Assembly (NCBI GenBank): GCA_937915725.1
Contig: CALGGV010000103.1
Coordinates: 1-34,102, forward strand
Direction of reading: 5' to 3'
From: an uncultured Selenomonadales bacterium
Lineage (GTDB): Bacteria; Bacillota; Negativicutes; Selenomonadales; Selenomonadaceae
Length of the DNA stretch: 34,102 nucleotides
Shown here piece by piece: positions 1-8,621 of this stretch. Numbering within the stretch: position 1 is the stretch's first letter; every line of letters begins with the position of its first letter. Made by a program: the position numbers and the translations under genes. Below the pieces are notes generated by a model. That model saw only the letters and a list, made by a program, of their open reading frames with translations, searched no databases and had not been told where the DNA came from.

Positions 1-29
1 TCCTTTTGCGGCGTGTAAATTTTTTCCAT
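1..29 (-). CDS. oppC: Start of oligopeptide ABC transporter permease OppC (partial)
   Basis: Only the first nine codons are inside the window (MEKIYTPQK); the rest lies to the left. The ATG follows an AAAGGA ribosome binding site. The identity comes from the duplicated copy of this N-terminus next door, which runs 58 residues into a soluble head and the first hydrophobic segment typical of OppC/DppC permeases, and from its place directly after oppB. It would pair with OppB to form the membrane channel. The left-hand part cannot be seen, so I cannot say the gene is intact. Confidence 0.6.
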
Positions 30-31
30 TA

Positions 32-253
32 TCAGCCGTCCTTTGCCGTTAAACTTATGCGCGGGTCAATTATCCCGTACAGAAAAATTATTACCGCAAC
101 AAGAAAAACGCCCGTAATTGCAAATTTATTTTTCGTGAAGTGAACAAAAACTCCGCGCCAATATCCCTGTGACGCAAAATTTGTATCAACTTCCAAATTT
201 CGCCCTTCGACAAATTCAAAATCTTCCTTTTGCGGCGTGTAAATTTTTTCCAT
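32..253 (-). pseudogene. Chimeric oppC-oppB remnant from a tandem duplication
   Basis: A 73-residue ORF. Its first ~57 residues are an OppC N-terminus (cytoplasmic head plus the start of transmembrane segment 1). Its last 16 residues, LYGIIDPRISLTAKDG, are identical to the C-terminus of the adjacent OppB. It has a normal ATG and an AAAGGA ribosome binding site, so it may be translated, but it has only part of one membrane helix and should not work as a permease. It arose from a 224-bp tandem duplication: bases 1-81 match 225-305 with one mismatch, a synonymous Ile codon change. The duplication left oppB complete and put a second oppC start at base 29. Confidence 0.75.
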
Positions 254-255
254 TA

Positions 256-1197
256 TCAGCCGTCCTTTGCCGTTAAACTAATGCGCGGGTCAATTATCCC
301 GTACAAAATATCAAGCAGGAGCATTGCGCCGATATACATTGCAGAAAAAACAATTCCCAACGCCAAAACGTAATTATAATCGACGCCCTGTCCGGCTATT
401 GCGTCAACCATTAATTTGCCGACGCCGTTAATTCCGTAAATTTTTTCGATAACCATTGCGCCGGTTAATAAATCGACAACGAGCGGCGCAATTACCGTAA
501 CTATTGGAATTAAAGCATTTCTCAAAATGTGCTTGCGAATTAATTCCCAGCCGTAAACGCCCTTTGCCTCTGCAAGTTTGACGTAATCGCTATTCATAAC
601 TTCAACCATTTCATTGCGCGTAAATCTTGCGATAATTGAAATTGCCAAAAGACTTAAAGACAGCGCGGGCATTATCGACGAAAATAAAAATTTGGAGCCG
701 TCAAAAAAATATGGGAAAAACGGGATTTTGTAAGAGAAAAAATATTGCAGGAAAATCATAAAAACGTACGACGGGATACAAACGCCCAAAATTGAAACTA
801 CCGTGCATAAGCCGTCTAAAAATTTTCCACGATTCATCGCTGCAACAATTCCAATTAAAAGCCCGACGATTGTACCAAACAAAATTGACAGCACGCCAAT
901 TTTAAAAGAATTTTCCAGACACTTAATCAAAATTGGTTTAATTGGCGCGCCGTTATAAAGTGAAGTACCATTGCCGAAACTGCCGCTCATTAAAATTGAA
1001 AGATAATCTTTGAACTGTACCAAAATTGGCTTGTCAAGTCCGAGTTCAAGGCGTTTTTGCAAAATCATTTCTGCTGACATTCTTTCAACGGGAAAAGGGT
1101 TGCCGGGCATTATCCGAATTAAAACAAACAACACGAAAGTTATTATAAAAAGCGTCAACGCCGCCATTAAAATTCTTTTTGCAATGTATTTTGTCAT
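256..1197 (-). CDS. oppB: Oligopeptide/dipeptide ABC transporter permease OppB
   Basis: A 313-residue inner-membrane permease of the binding-protein-dependent transport family. It has the usual N-terminus (IAKRILMAALTLFIITFVLF), several hydrophobic helices and an EAA-type loop near residues 200-230 (VKLAEAKGVYGWELIRKHIL) that contacts the ATPase subunit. Its length is normal for OppB/DppB. The ATG overlaps the oppA stop by four bases, which indicates translational coupling. With OppC and ATPases outside the window it would import short peptides (or nickel, or another ligand of this family) delivered by OppA. The exact substrate cannot be told from sequence. Confidence 0.93.
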   Translation of the reverse strand: MTKYIAKRILMAALTLFIITFVLFVLIRIMPGNPFPVERMSAEMILQKRLELGLDKPILVQFKDYLSILMSGSFGNGTSLYNGAPIKPILIKCLENSFKIGVLSILFGTIVGLLIGIVAAMNRGKFLDGLCTVVSILGVCIPSYVFMIFLQYFFSYKIPFFPYFFDGSKFLFSSIMPALSLSLLAISIIARFTRNEMVEVMNSDYVKLAEAKGVYGWELIRKHILRNALIPIVTVIAPLVVDLLTGAMVIEKIYGINGVGKLMVDAIAGQGVDYNYVLALGIVFSAMYIGAMLLLDILYGIIDPRISLTAKDG

Positions 1198-2843
1198 TTT
1201 ACATTTTTATAAACGCGCTCAATAGCTACAGAATGAAATTCAACGCCCTTTGCCTTGTCAGAAATTAAATTTGCGCTTGCATTTGTGTAAAGCGGGGCGA
1301 TAACCGCCTCTCTCAATAAAATTTCTTCAGCGTCGTACATTGCGCTCCAACGTTCGCTGTAATTTGCGGCAAGTGCGCCGGTTGTGCAATCTGAAATAAT
1401 TTTATCGTAATCTGCGTTACTCCAATGTTCGGAAATTTCGCTACCTTCAGTTGTCCACAAAGTTAAAAATGTCATTGGGTCGTCATAATCAGGGCTCCAG
1501 TTTGTAATTGCAATATCGTAGCTGTTGGTAGTTACGCGATCAAGATATTCAGCCTTAGGCATTGGTTGCAAGTTCAAAGTTACGCCGGGCAAATTTTCTT
1601 CAACTTGAGATTTAATAGCCTGCGCGACTTTAATAACGGTATCGCCGCTGTCATTTGCGTAAATAATATCCAAGTCAAAAGTATCTTTGCCGAGTTCAGA
1701 TTTTGCCGCGTCTAAAAATCTGCGCGCCTTTTCAACGTCAAAACTTACATATTCTGAAAATTGTTTTTGGTCTTCAGCAAAATATTTTCCGGTTTCAGCA
1801 TTCGCCGCAAAATTAATCGGAATTGCTGTATAAGTTGCTCTTGCGCCATTCGCAACAAAATTATTTACCAAAGATTCTCTGTCAATAGCGTTTGAAATTG
1901 CAAGGCGAAGATTTACGTTAGCAAGTGCGCCGCCGTGATGATTTTTGGCGTCTTGATTAAATGAAAGGTATTGCAAAAGACCGGTAGGAATAATTTTAAG
2001 ATTTTTTGAAAGTTCGCTGTCATTTTTTACGCTGTCAATTTGGTTACCGCTAATTCCCGCAAGATCAAGCGTACCGTTTTTGAAGGCGGTTAAAGCGTTG
2101 TCTGAAGATGAAACAACTTGATATTGGAAATTCTGCAAAGAAATATTTTGCGCGTTCCAGTAGGAATCATTTTTCTTGAGGCGAATATTTGCAGTGCCCG
2201 GCAAATATTCAGTCAACATAAAAGCTCCGTTTGAAAGGAAAGTTTCAGGGCTTGTACCGTAACTGCCACTTTCGATACTGTTATAAAATTTTTCGTTGAT
2301 AGGATAAAACGCGGGGAAACACATTAACGAAGGGAAAAATGAAACAGGCGCATCCAGTTCAACTACCAAAGTTTTTGAATCTTTAGCAGTAACGCCCAAA
2401 TTTTCCGGCGCAGTTTCTTTTTTAATGACAGCGTCAGCATTTTTGATACAAGCAACGGTGGAGCCCATTATATAAGAATATTTTGTAGACTCGACGCAAT
2501 GACGACGCCATGCAAATACAAAATCTTCAGCGGTAACTTCATCGCCGTTAGCCCATTTGGCGTCGCGCAAGTGGAATGTATAAGTTTTGCCGTCTTCTGA
2601 AACGTCGTAACTTTCAGCAATAGCCGGAATTGGCTTGCCGTGAGAATCAAGCTGCGTTAAGCCGTCAATACAATCTGCAATTAATTCAAAAGATACAGAA
2701 TCCGTAGCTTGTGCGGCATCCAATGATACAACATTGGAGCCGAACATAACTTTTAAATTATCGTCTGTTTTTGCTGAATCGTTGCCGCAACCTGTAAAAA
2801 TCATTGCGCACAACAGCAAAGTAAACATTAAAATTTTTTTCAA
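1194..2843 (-). CDS. oppA: Peptide ABC transporter substrate-binding lipoprotein (OppA family)
   Basis: A 549-residue extracytoplasmic solute-binding protein of family 5. The N-terminus is a lipoprotein signal peptide with a lipobox ending FTGC, so the mature protein starts at Cys19 and is membrane-tethered. The body has family hallmarks such as AESYDVSEDGKTYTFHLRDA, then WANGDEVTAEDFVFAWRR, and LRLAISNAIDRESLVNNFVA. It captures oligopeptides for OppBC. The start is TTG, set by an AGAAGGGAAG ribosome binding site. The 55 bp upstream hold two tandem extended -10 motifs, so it may have its own promoter as well as read-through from the peptidase gene. Confidence 0.93.
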   Translation of the reverse strand: MKKILMFTLLLCAMIFTGCGNDSAKTDDNLKVMFGSNVVSLDAAQATDSVSFELIADCIDGLTQLDSHGKPIPAIAESYDVSEDGKTYTFHLRDAKWANGDEVTAEDFVFAWRRHCVESTKYSYIMGSTVACIKNADAVIKKETAPENLGVTAKDSKTLVVELDAPVSFFPSLMCFPAFYPINEKFYNSIESGSYGTSPETFLSNGAFMLTEYLPGTANIRLKKNDSYWNAQNISLQNFQYQVVSSSDNALTAFKNGTLDLAGISGNQIDSVKNDSELSKNLKIIPTGLLQYLSFNQDAKNHHGGALANVNLRLAISNAIDRESLVNNFVANGARATYTAIPINFAANAETGKYFAEDQKQFSEYVSFDVEKARRFLDAAKSELGKDTFDLDIIYANDSGDTVIKVAQAIKSQVEENLPGVTLNLQPMPKAEYLDRVTTNSYDIAITNWSPDYDDPMTFLTLWTTEGSEISEHWSNADYDKIISDCTTGALAANYSERWSAMYDAEEILLREAVIAPLYTNASANLISDKAKGVEFHSVAIERVYKNVK

Positions 2844-2862
2844 TTCAAATCTTCCCTTCTAA

Positions 2863-2884
2863 ACTATACCACTATCACACTATA
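2863..2884 (-). promoter_or_regulatory. Two tandem extended -10 motifs upstream of oppA
   Basis: On the minus strand the sequence TGGTATAGT occurs twice with a 16-bp period, giving -10 hexamers TATAGT at 2863-2868 and 2879-2884, each preceded by TGG (an extended -10). No good -35 is visible for either. The nearer copy lies directly against the ribosome binding site, so the farther copy is the more plausible start. Confidence 0.35.
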
Positions 2885-2898
2885 CCACTACCCTACTA

Positions 2899-3513
2899 CT
2901 AACGCGGTTCGCCGTTTTCTTCATAACCGTCCGAAATAAAAAAATGCTGATAGTCTAATTCATTTTTCCAACAATTCCCGCCCCATAAAAAGCCGCGCTC
3001 GGTAAAAAGTTTGTGGCATAAATCGCCCTCAACAATTTTGTAATCAAAAGTTTTTGTACGGTCTTCAAATTCGGCAGCGTTTGCAGGCTCGATACTTTTT
3101 TTGCCGTTTACAAATTTAATGTAGGGATTGTACAGCGGGTTAATATCAACTGCTAATCCGTAGCCGTGTTTTGAAATTCTTGTGGTGTTTGAAACGTAGC
3201 GAAAATTAAAACACGAAGAATTATTATTCCGCATTGAAAGTTCATCTTCGGCGTTGTATTCGTCAACAAGTTTAATTTTTTCAATGGGATAATTCCCCGT
3301 GTAAAGTTTTTCAAAAATATCAATTAAAGTTTCAGCTATTTTTACATTGCAGATTAATTCGCCGTTCAAAATTTCGCCGTTCAAATTTTTGTGCAAAACT
3401 TTCAGATAGCGTAAATCTTCAAGCGGCACGGTACAATTTTTTTTGTAAGATTTGCCGTCGATTCTGGAAAAAATTTTTTCGTCAATTTCCAAAATGCAAA
3501 AGTCTTTATTCAA
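2899..3513 (-). CDS. M15-family peptidase (D-alanyl-D-alanine or L,D-carboxypeptidase type)
   Basis: A 204-residue zinc metallopeptidase of the M15 (VanY/endolysin-like) fold, which cleaves peptidoglycan stem peptides. The metal-binding motif is visible as SKHGYGLAVDINP (His and Asp ligands, about residues 114-126) and a second ligand in DYQHF near residue 188. The segment LNGEILNGELICN followed by IFEKLYTGNYPI is also family-typical. I see no signal peptide, which is unusual for a self-exported wall enzyme and would fit release by lysis or another route. The start is TTG after an AGAAGGGGGTG ribosome binding site. It is transcribed divergently from the serine hydrolase from a clear promoter. 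A link to the injection locus is possible but not shown. Confidence 0.8.
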   Translation of the reverse strand: MNKDFCILEIDEKIFSRIDGKSYKKNCTVPLEDLRYLKVLHKNLNGEILNGELICNVKIAETLIDIFEKLYTGNYPIEKIKLVDEYNAEDELSMRNNNSSCFNFRYVSNTTRISKHGYGLAVDINPLYNPYIKFVNGKKSIEPANAAEFEDRTKTFDYKIVEGDLCHKLFTERGFLWGGNCWKNELDYQHFFISDGYEENGEPR

Positions 3514-3544
3514 AATTTACACCCCCTTCTAAAAAATATTTGTT

Positions 3545-3573
3545 ATAATATCAAATATTCAGGGAATTTTCAA
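3545..3573 (-). promoter_or_regulatory. Sigma-A-like promoter of the M15 peptidase gene
   Basis: The minus strand reads TTGAAA (3568-3573), a 17-bp spacer, then TATTAT (3545-3550), 32 bp before the TTG start. The same bases read TATAAT on the plus strand (3544-3549), so the divergent serine hydrolase gene may use an overlapping -10, although its -35 is poor. Confidence 0.65.
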
Positions 3574-3592
3574 GGTAAGGAGTGCGGCAAAA

Positions 3593-4846
3593 TTGAGCGG
3601 CGAATTTGAAAAAATGATAGGCGATAACGGCGAAAAAGTACCGGGCTTAGGCGTCATAATTTTTAAGGACGGCGCAGAAATTTATTCAGAATTTTTGGGG
3701 CGGCGCGTCATTGGCGAAAATTCAAAGTCTGTAACGCGGCAAACAAGATTTAGGGCAGCGTCAATTTCAAAAATGTTTACGATTTTTACGATTTTACAAC
3801 TTGTTGAACAGGGCAAAATAAATCTTGACGCGGACGCCGGCAAATATTTAAATTTTTCTTTGCGCAACCCAAATTTTCCTCAAGAAAAAATAACCGTGCG
3901 AATGTTGGCAAGTCATACCTCAACACTGCGCGACGGCAAAATTTACAGCATACCGCCGAATTTCAGCATTGAAGAATTTTTTAAACCGGACGGGAAATTT
4001 TTTGAAGACGGCGCACATTTCGCAAAAGAAGATAAAAATTTTTTTACGTACTCAAATTTGAATTACGGGATTTTGGGGACGATTATTGAAAAAGTTACCG
4101 GCAAGCGTTTTGATATTTATCAGAAGGAAAATATTTTGGCGCAACTTGAAACGCGAGCTGACTACGTACCGGCGAATTTAAGTCGCGCAGATTTTGAAAA
4201 TTTAGGTACAATTTATCAGAAAAAAAATTTGCAGGGCGTTTGGAATGAAAACGGCGATTGGTACGGCAAGGCGGACGATTTTAAAAATATTCAGCCGCCG
4301 CCGGATACAATTTCTTTGCAAAATCCCTACGAAGAAAATTTTCAGCAAAGTTATAGCTTGAGAAATTATAAAATTGGAACAAACGCAACTATTTTTTCTC
4401 CGCAAGGCGGCTTGAGAATTTCTTTTGAGGAAATGGCAAATACTTTAGAAATGTTGATGAACGGTGGAATTTTTCACGGCAAAAAAATTCTAAGTAAAAA
4501 TTCATTAGCCGAAATGTTTAAGCCGCATTGGATTTTCAACGGCAAAAACGGCGATAACTACGGCGGAGCGATTCTTTCGTACGGATTAGGAATTTATTTT
4601 ATTGACGGCAAAACTTCAAGTCGCGTTTGCAAAGATCACGAAATAAATTTAATTGGGCATACCGGCGCGGCGTTTGGTATGTTGTCGGGAATTTTTTTTG
4701 TACCAAATACTAAAACCGGTTTTATCTATATGATGAACGGTACGGCGATTGACGAGGATAACGACCCGCGCAGTCACGGCAATTTTAGCGGCAATTATAT
4801 TTGGGAAGAAAAAATTATGAGCGCAATTTGTAATTTTTTAATTTGA
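3593..4846 (+). CDS. Beta-lactamase-family serine hydrolase (class C / penicillin-binding-like)
   Basis: A 417-residue serine hydrolase of the class C beta-lactamase/esterase/D-peptidase family. The catalytic SxxK motif is SISK (about residues 57-60, followed by MFTIFTI), the YxN-type motif is YSNLNYG (about 154-160), and a third motif HTG lies in IGHTGAAFG near residue 358. Members act on beta-lactams, peptidoglycan stems or small esters; motifs alone do not decide which. There is no signal peptide, so the protein is probably cytoplasmic or released without Sec. The start is TTG with an AAGGAG ribosome binding site. It is monocistronic, divergent from the M15 gene and convergent with the core locus. 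Confidence 0.85.
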   Translation: MSGEFEKMIGDNGEKVPGLGVIIFKDGAEIYSEFLGRRVIGENSKSVTRQTRFRAASISKMFTIFTILQLVEQGKINLDADAGKYLNFSLRNPNFPQEKITVRMLASHTSTLRDGKIYSIPPNFSIEEFFKPDGKFFEDGAHFAKEDKNFFTYSNLNYGILGTIIEKVTGKRFDIYQKENILAQLETRADYVPANLSRADFENLGTIYQKKNLQGVWNENGDWYGKADDFKNIQPPPDTISLQNPYEENFQQSYSLRNYKIGTNATIFSPQGGLRISFEEMANTLEMLMNGGIFHGKKILSKNSLAEMFKPHWIFNGKNGDNYGGAILSYGLGIYFIDGKTSSRVCKDHEINLIGHTGAAFGMLSGIFFVPNTKTGFIYMMNGTAIDEDNDPRSHGNFSGNYIWEEKIMSAICNFLI

Positions 4847-4848
4847 GC

Positions 4849-4889
4849 AAAAAAAATGTGTCGGCTGAATTGCGTCGACACGTTCTTTT
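4849..4889. terminator. Bidirectional intrinsic terminator
   Basis: A GTGTCG...CGACAC hairpin (4858-4863 with 4876-4881). On the minus strand it is followed by eight T residues and on the plus strand by a T-rich tract (TTCTTTTT). It sits between the convergent serine hydrolase and the last gene of the core locus and can end both transcripts. Confidence 0.85.
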
Positions 4890-5704
4890 TATAACAATTT
4901 CCCCAAAGGCGAAAACTTTCGCTTGTTTTTTTCCCCTTCATCTTCCTGCAATTTTAAGCTGTAATTCAGTTTGAATTTTGAATTTACCAGACAATCACAA
5001 AAAATTTTAAACAAAGATTTTCTGTCGCCGGAATTAAATTCTGCGCCTTCCTCTGCAATATACGATTTTATTGTTTGCAAGGAAATTGTTTCAGCGTTTT
5101 GCAACTGTGTCAAAATCGAATAGTCAAGCGGTGTTTTGTCTTTCTTTTTCAGCAGAAAATCTTTGACAAGCCTAAATAAAAACGGGTGGAAAGTTGCGCC
5201 GCCCTTCGCCGCAAAATTTACCTCAAGCACATTAAAAGCGTTCCTGTCAAAAATTCTTTCAAAGGGATTTTCACTTTCAATCAAAATCGGAAAATTAAAA
5301 TCGTCAATTTTAGTAAAAACAAATTGCCCAAGCGTAGGAAAATTATTTTCTTGCGATAAAATTATTTCAAAATTATTTTCAGTCAAGCACGGCTCTTTTA
5401 CAGCAGAAATTTTATTTAGGCAAATATAATATTTTTGGTCAGTCTTAAGATTATTTTTTTCGGCAAGGAGACTGAAATTTAAATTTTTTTCAAGAAAATA
5501 AAATTCGCCGTCAAGTTTCATAATTCCGGCGGACAAAAATAAATTTCCTTCGTCCATAAAATAATCTAAGCCGCAAATTATCCCGTCGCTGAAGTCTTTG
5601 TAGATAAGCCGAAAAAATTCACGTGGATATTTATAAATTTCGTGGAGCATTGCGCCGGTTAAAATTGTCCCGTGCGCAAATTTCAAATTTTTATTTGTGA
5701 ACAT
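4889..5704 (-). CDS. Conserved-looking protein, last gene of the Hsp70/injection locus; possible baseplate or fibre-attachment protein
   Basis: 271 residues; I do not recognise a named family with confidence. The N-terminal ~85 residues read FAHGTILTGAMLHEIYKYP, then FSDGIICGLDYF, then LFLSAGIMKLDGEFYFLE. This resembles the pattern in phage tail and baseplate proteins (a short trigger sequence, then 'sdGii.Gl', then 'aG.....G..y'). The C-terminal part is helical and ends in a basic tail. It starts five bases after the upstream Hsp70 stop, whose last codons supply the ribosome binding site, so it is the final cistron and is followed by a terminator. A structural or adaptor role in the apparatus is inference. 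Confidence 0.5.
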   Translation of the reverse strand: MFTNKNLKFAHGTILTGAMLHEIYKYPREFFRLIYKDFSDGIICGLDYFMDEGNLFLSAGIMKLDGEFYFLEKNLNFSLLAEKNNLKTDQKYYICLNKISAVKEPCLTENNFEIILSQENNFPTLGQFVFTKIDDFNFPILIESENPFERIFDRNAFNVLEVNFAAKGGATFHPFLFRLVKDFLLKKKDKTPLDYSILTQLQNAETISLQTIKSYIAEEGAEFNSGDRKSLFKIFCDCLVNSKFKLNYSLKLQEDEGEKNKRKFSPLGKLL

Positions 5705-5709
5705 AAAAA

Positions 5710-8607
5710 TTACCTGCCCCCGTCAAAAAAAGTTTCCAATGTAGTATCTTCAAAACCAAAATATTTCGGCTCCTGCGTCAAACTGTAACTGTATTGTTTG
5801 TTTTGAACTTGAATTTTTATGCAGTAAACGTAAAAGCCGTAACCATTTTTTGAAGGTATGGCGAAATGTGCAAAAACGCTTGAAAGATTTTCTTTTTCTA
5901 AATCGACTTTGCCAATTTCGTAAGATACGTGTTTTCCAATATTGCCGCTCTCGTCATTGGTTCTGCGCGCAATATCTGCATTAAGTTCAGTTGTCGAAAT
6001 TGCTCTTTCATTGCCTCTTTCAATTTCAAAATCGATTGTATTTTTTTTCTTGCCGTTTTGAGAAAAAACAACGTAGCGAATAAGCCGCGCATCTGAAGAA
6101 ATAATATCTACCGTCGGTTCAATTTTTACGGAGCCTTTTTTAAGCATATAAATTTTAGTTTCACTATCAAAACTTGTTTTGCAAACGTCATAGATTAATT
6201 TTGGATTTTTCATTGTGATATAAGGTTTAATTTCGCCGTATTCCATATCGCGCATATAGTAAATACTGCCGTTGATACAAGCCAGTTTAAGTTCAAGGCT
6301 TGCCGGCGATTCTTTTTGGTCGTCGTCGTAGCGCAAATATTTTCCTGGTATAAATTCCTTAAGCAATTCGTTAAACAGCGTGATTTTGCAAGACTGTCCG
6401 GAAAGTTTGTAATGATTATATTTCAAAAGTTCCTGTTCGTCGTTGTTTGTATCGTAGGGCTCCAAAACATTTTTCAGCAGTGAATAAATATCTGCGTACA
6501 AAAGGCGGTGAATTTCGTTGTTTGTAATTTCAATTCCGCTCATTGGATTCATAACTTTTTCAAGTGGACCGCCGACAGATTTTTTGACGAAAAGATAATA
6601 TTTATTGTCGTCCGGAATTCCAATTTTTCTATCTTCAGCATTGGAAAAATTCACTGAAACAAAATCCATAGTGGCGCGGTAAAATTCAATTTTGTAAGCC
6701 TCTGCCATTTGCCAAAGGTAATAAAAATTTCTTTTAAGGTCGCTTTTTCTCTGGATTAAATTTTCTTGTGCAAATTTAGTTGGTACAAATTCTTCAGCAA
6801 GTTCATATTCTTTATCAAATTCTGCATAGCGAACTTTTCTATCATCTTGAGGCGGCGTGTTTTCATAATGGTTTTTGTCAATTTCGTACAAAATTTTTGT
6901 TTCGTCGTCGATTAAATCTTGAACGGATTTTTCAGGTTTATTTTGCAATTTCTGCGCCAATTTAATTTTCAAAAGTTGTAAAATTCTAAATGTGACATTA
7001 TTGCCGCCAAAATTTGAATCGCCGTTTTCAAAGCGCGTAATGATATTTAATTTTTTGTTGTAGCCTTTAGTATCCACAAAATATTCACAGCTTGCTAAAT
7101 CTGTAGTGCCGCCGCCGCAGTCAATGATAAAAATTTTTTGCTTTTTATCCGCCTTATTTTTTTTCATTTGCTTGTTGATATGGTTGTAAATAATTGCAAT
7201 TCCTTCATCTATTGAAAGTCCGGCGTCCACAACAACGCGCCCATTTTTGCTGAACATTTGCGCCATAGCCTCAATAAAACTATCCTTGAGTTTAACCGGC
7301 GCGGTAAAGTGCAACTTTGTAAATTTGCGGTTAAAATATTGTTCAGCCAAATTTAAAATATGCTCAATATAAGCTTGAATAATTTCCCTGTGAGAAATTT
7401 TAGTGTTGTGTCCTTCTTCGTCTGTGACATTTTCGACGGCGTCAAGACTGTTAATCCAGCGTTTAATTTCGTAAAAAACGGACGCATCAGATTTATAATC
7501 TTTTGCTATAACCTGCTTTAAAGCCTCGTAGCCGAAAAGATATTTAATTTTGTTGCCGTTGAAAGATTTAATGTAAACTACCGTTGGAAAAGTTTTTCTT
7601 TTTACCGGAGTATCGCCGGTTTCATCAAAAAAATCTACAATTTCCGGCTCGTTAGTTTCGGGGTTATTTACGCCGTAACTTCCAATGGTGGTATTGCTTG
7701 TACCAAAATCAATGCAAAGAGTTGTTCGCGCCTTTTCCAAACTTTTTAAATAAATTTGAGTTTCTACAAGATAAACTTCGCCGTTGTAATTGCCGCCACT
7801 TTCCAAAATATTCTGCGCGGCTTGCGGGAAAAGTACAATATAAAAACTGCTCTGTTCTTCAAAAATTTTGTAGTCAATATCTTTTTCTTCCAAAAGAATA
7901 TGAGTTTTGCCTTCGTGAAGTTGCAATTTGCCTACCGCCGAAATTTCTTGCGGTTCATTTTTTGTAATGATAGCCATTGCGCCATAATACACCGGCAAAT
8001 TTTTTGGAACGACCATATAAAATTCATTGTTCAATTTAACCGGCATTTGTTCGGTTAAGTTAAAAGACGTGGCGTCAATATCTTTTCTGATTGTATTTTG
8101 GCAGCCGCTTAAAATTCTTTGCATAGAATCTAAATCAAATTCAAAAATTTTTGCGGGCGCGGGCGGTGGAGCTGTAATATTTGTTTCAATATCTGCGGGC
8201 GGCTGTGTAATGTTTGTTTCAGTATTTGAGGGCGGAATTTCTTCAGCAGAATTATTTTCTTCAAATTCAAATATTCCGGACAAAATTACAGGGATATGAT
8301 TTTTTGTGCAAGGTTTTAAAGCGTTTGCATTGTAAGAAATATTTTTGTCAACAAAACAAGCCGTCAAAATTTTTTTTATGCTGGCGTTTTGAGTTTTTGG
8401 AGAAAGGATAAAATTTTCAAGGTCTTTGAAAGTTTCAATCGCCATGAATTTTTGCAAATCATTTTTATCAAAAATATTTTCATTGGCGTAACTTTTAAAA
8501 TCCTCAACAGTCAAACTAATTTTTACATTGGGCACTGCGCCGAAAATTTCTTTGATAAATTTTTCGACGGGCATATTTTTTTTGCCTTTATAATCTACCG
8601 TATCCAT
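5710..8607 (-). CDS. N-terminally extended Hsp70-like ATPase
   Basis: 965 residues. The first ~295 are not Hsp70. They include a helical region, a Pro/Thr-rich linker (about 123-153) with a small internal repeat (TETNITQPP then IETNITAPP), and a beta-rich stretch. An actin-type ATPase domain follows: phosphate-1 motif CIDFGTSNTTIG near 298, phosphate-2 motif IIDCGGGTTDLA near 490, and a glycine-rich NFGGNN segment. The C-terminal ~200 residues differ from the DnaK substrate-binding domain. A longer reading would begin at a TTG at 8625, but that is upstream of its own AGGAG ribosome binding site; the ATG at 8607 is correctly spaced. It lies directly after the DnaK-vWA gene. A role in assembling or remodelling the injection apparatus is inferred. 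Confidence 0.85.
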   Translation of the reverse strand: MDTVDYKGKKNMPVEKFIKEIFGAVPNVKISLTVEDFKSYANENIFDKNDLQKFMAIETFKDLENFILSPKTQNASIKKILTACFVDKNISYNANALKPCTKNHIPVILSGIFEFEENNSAEEIPPSNTETNITQPPADIETNITAPPPAPAKIFEFDLDSMQRILSGCQNTIRKDIDATSFNLTEQMPVKLNNEFYMVVPKNLPVYYGAMAIITKNEPQEISAVGKLQLHEGKTHILLEEKDIDYKIFEEQSSFYIVLFPQAAQNILESGGNYNGEVYLVETQIYLKSLEKARTTLCIDFGTSNTTIGSYGVNNPETNEPEIVDFFDETGDTPVKRKTFPTVVYIKSFNGNKIKYLFGYEALKQVIAKDYKSDASVFYEIKRWINSLDAVENVTDEEGHNTKISHREIIQAYIEHILNLAEQYFNRKFTKLHFTAPVKLKDSFIEAMAQMFSKNGRVVVDAGLSIDEGIAIIYNHINKQMKKNKADKKQKIFIIDCGGGTTDLASCEYFVDTKGYNKKLNIITRFENGDSNFGGNNVTFRILQLLKIKLAQKLQNKPEKSVQDLIDDETKILYEIDKNHYENTPPQDDRKVRYAEFDKEYELAEEFVPTKFAQENLIQRKSDLKRNFYYLWQMAEAYKIEFYRATMDFVSVNFSNAEDRKIGIPDDNKYYLFVKKSVGGPLEKVMNPMSGIEITNNEIHRLLYADIYSLLKNVLEPYDTNNDEQELLKYNHYKLSGQSCKITLFNELLKEFIPGKYLRYDDDQKESPASLELKLACINGSIYYMRDMEYGEIKPYITMKNPKLIYDVCKTSFDSETKIYMLKKGSVKIEPTVDIISSDARLIRYVVFSQNGKKKNTIDFEIERGNERAISTTELNADIARRTNDESGNIGKHVSYEIGKVDLEKENLSSVFAHFAIPSKNGYGFYVYCIKIQVQNKQYSYSLTQEPKYFGFEDTTLETFFDGGR

Positions 8608-8621
8608 TATTTCAACTCCTA

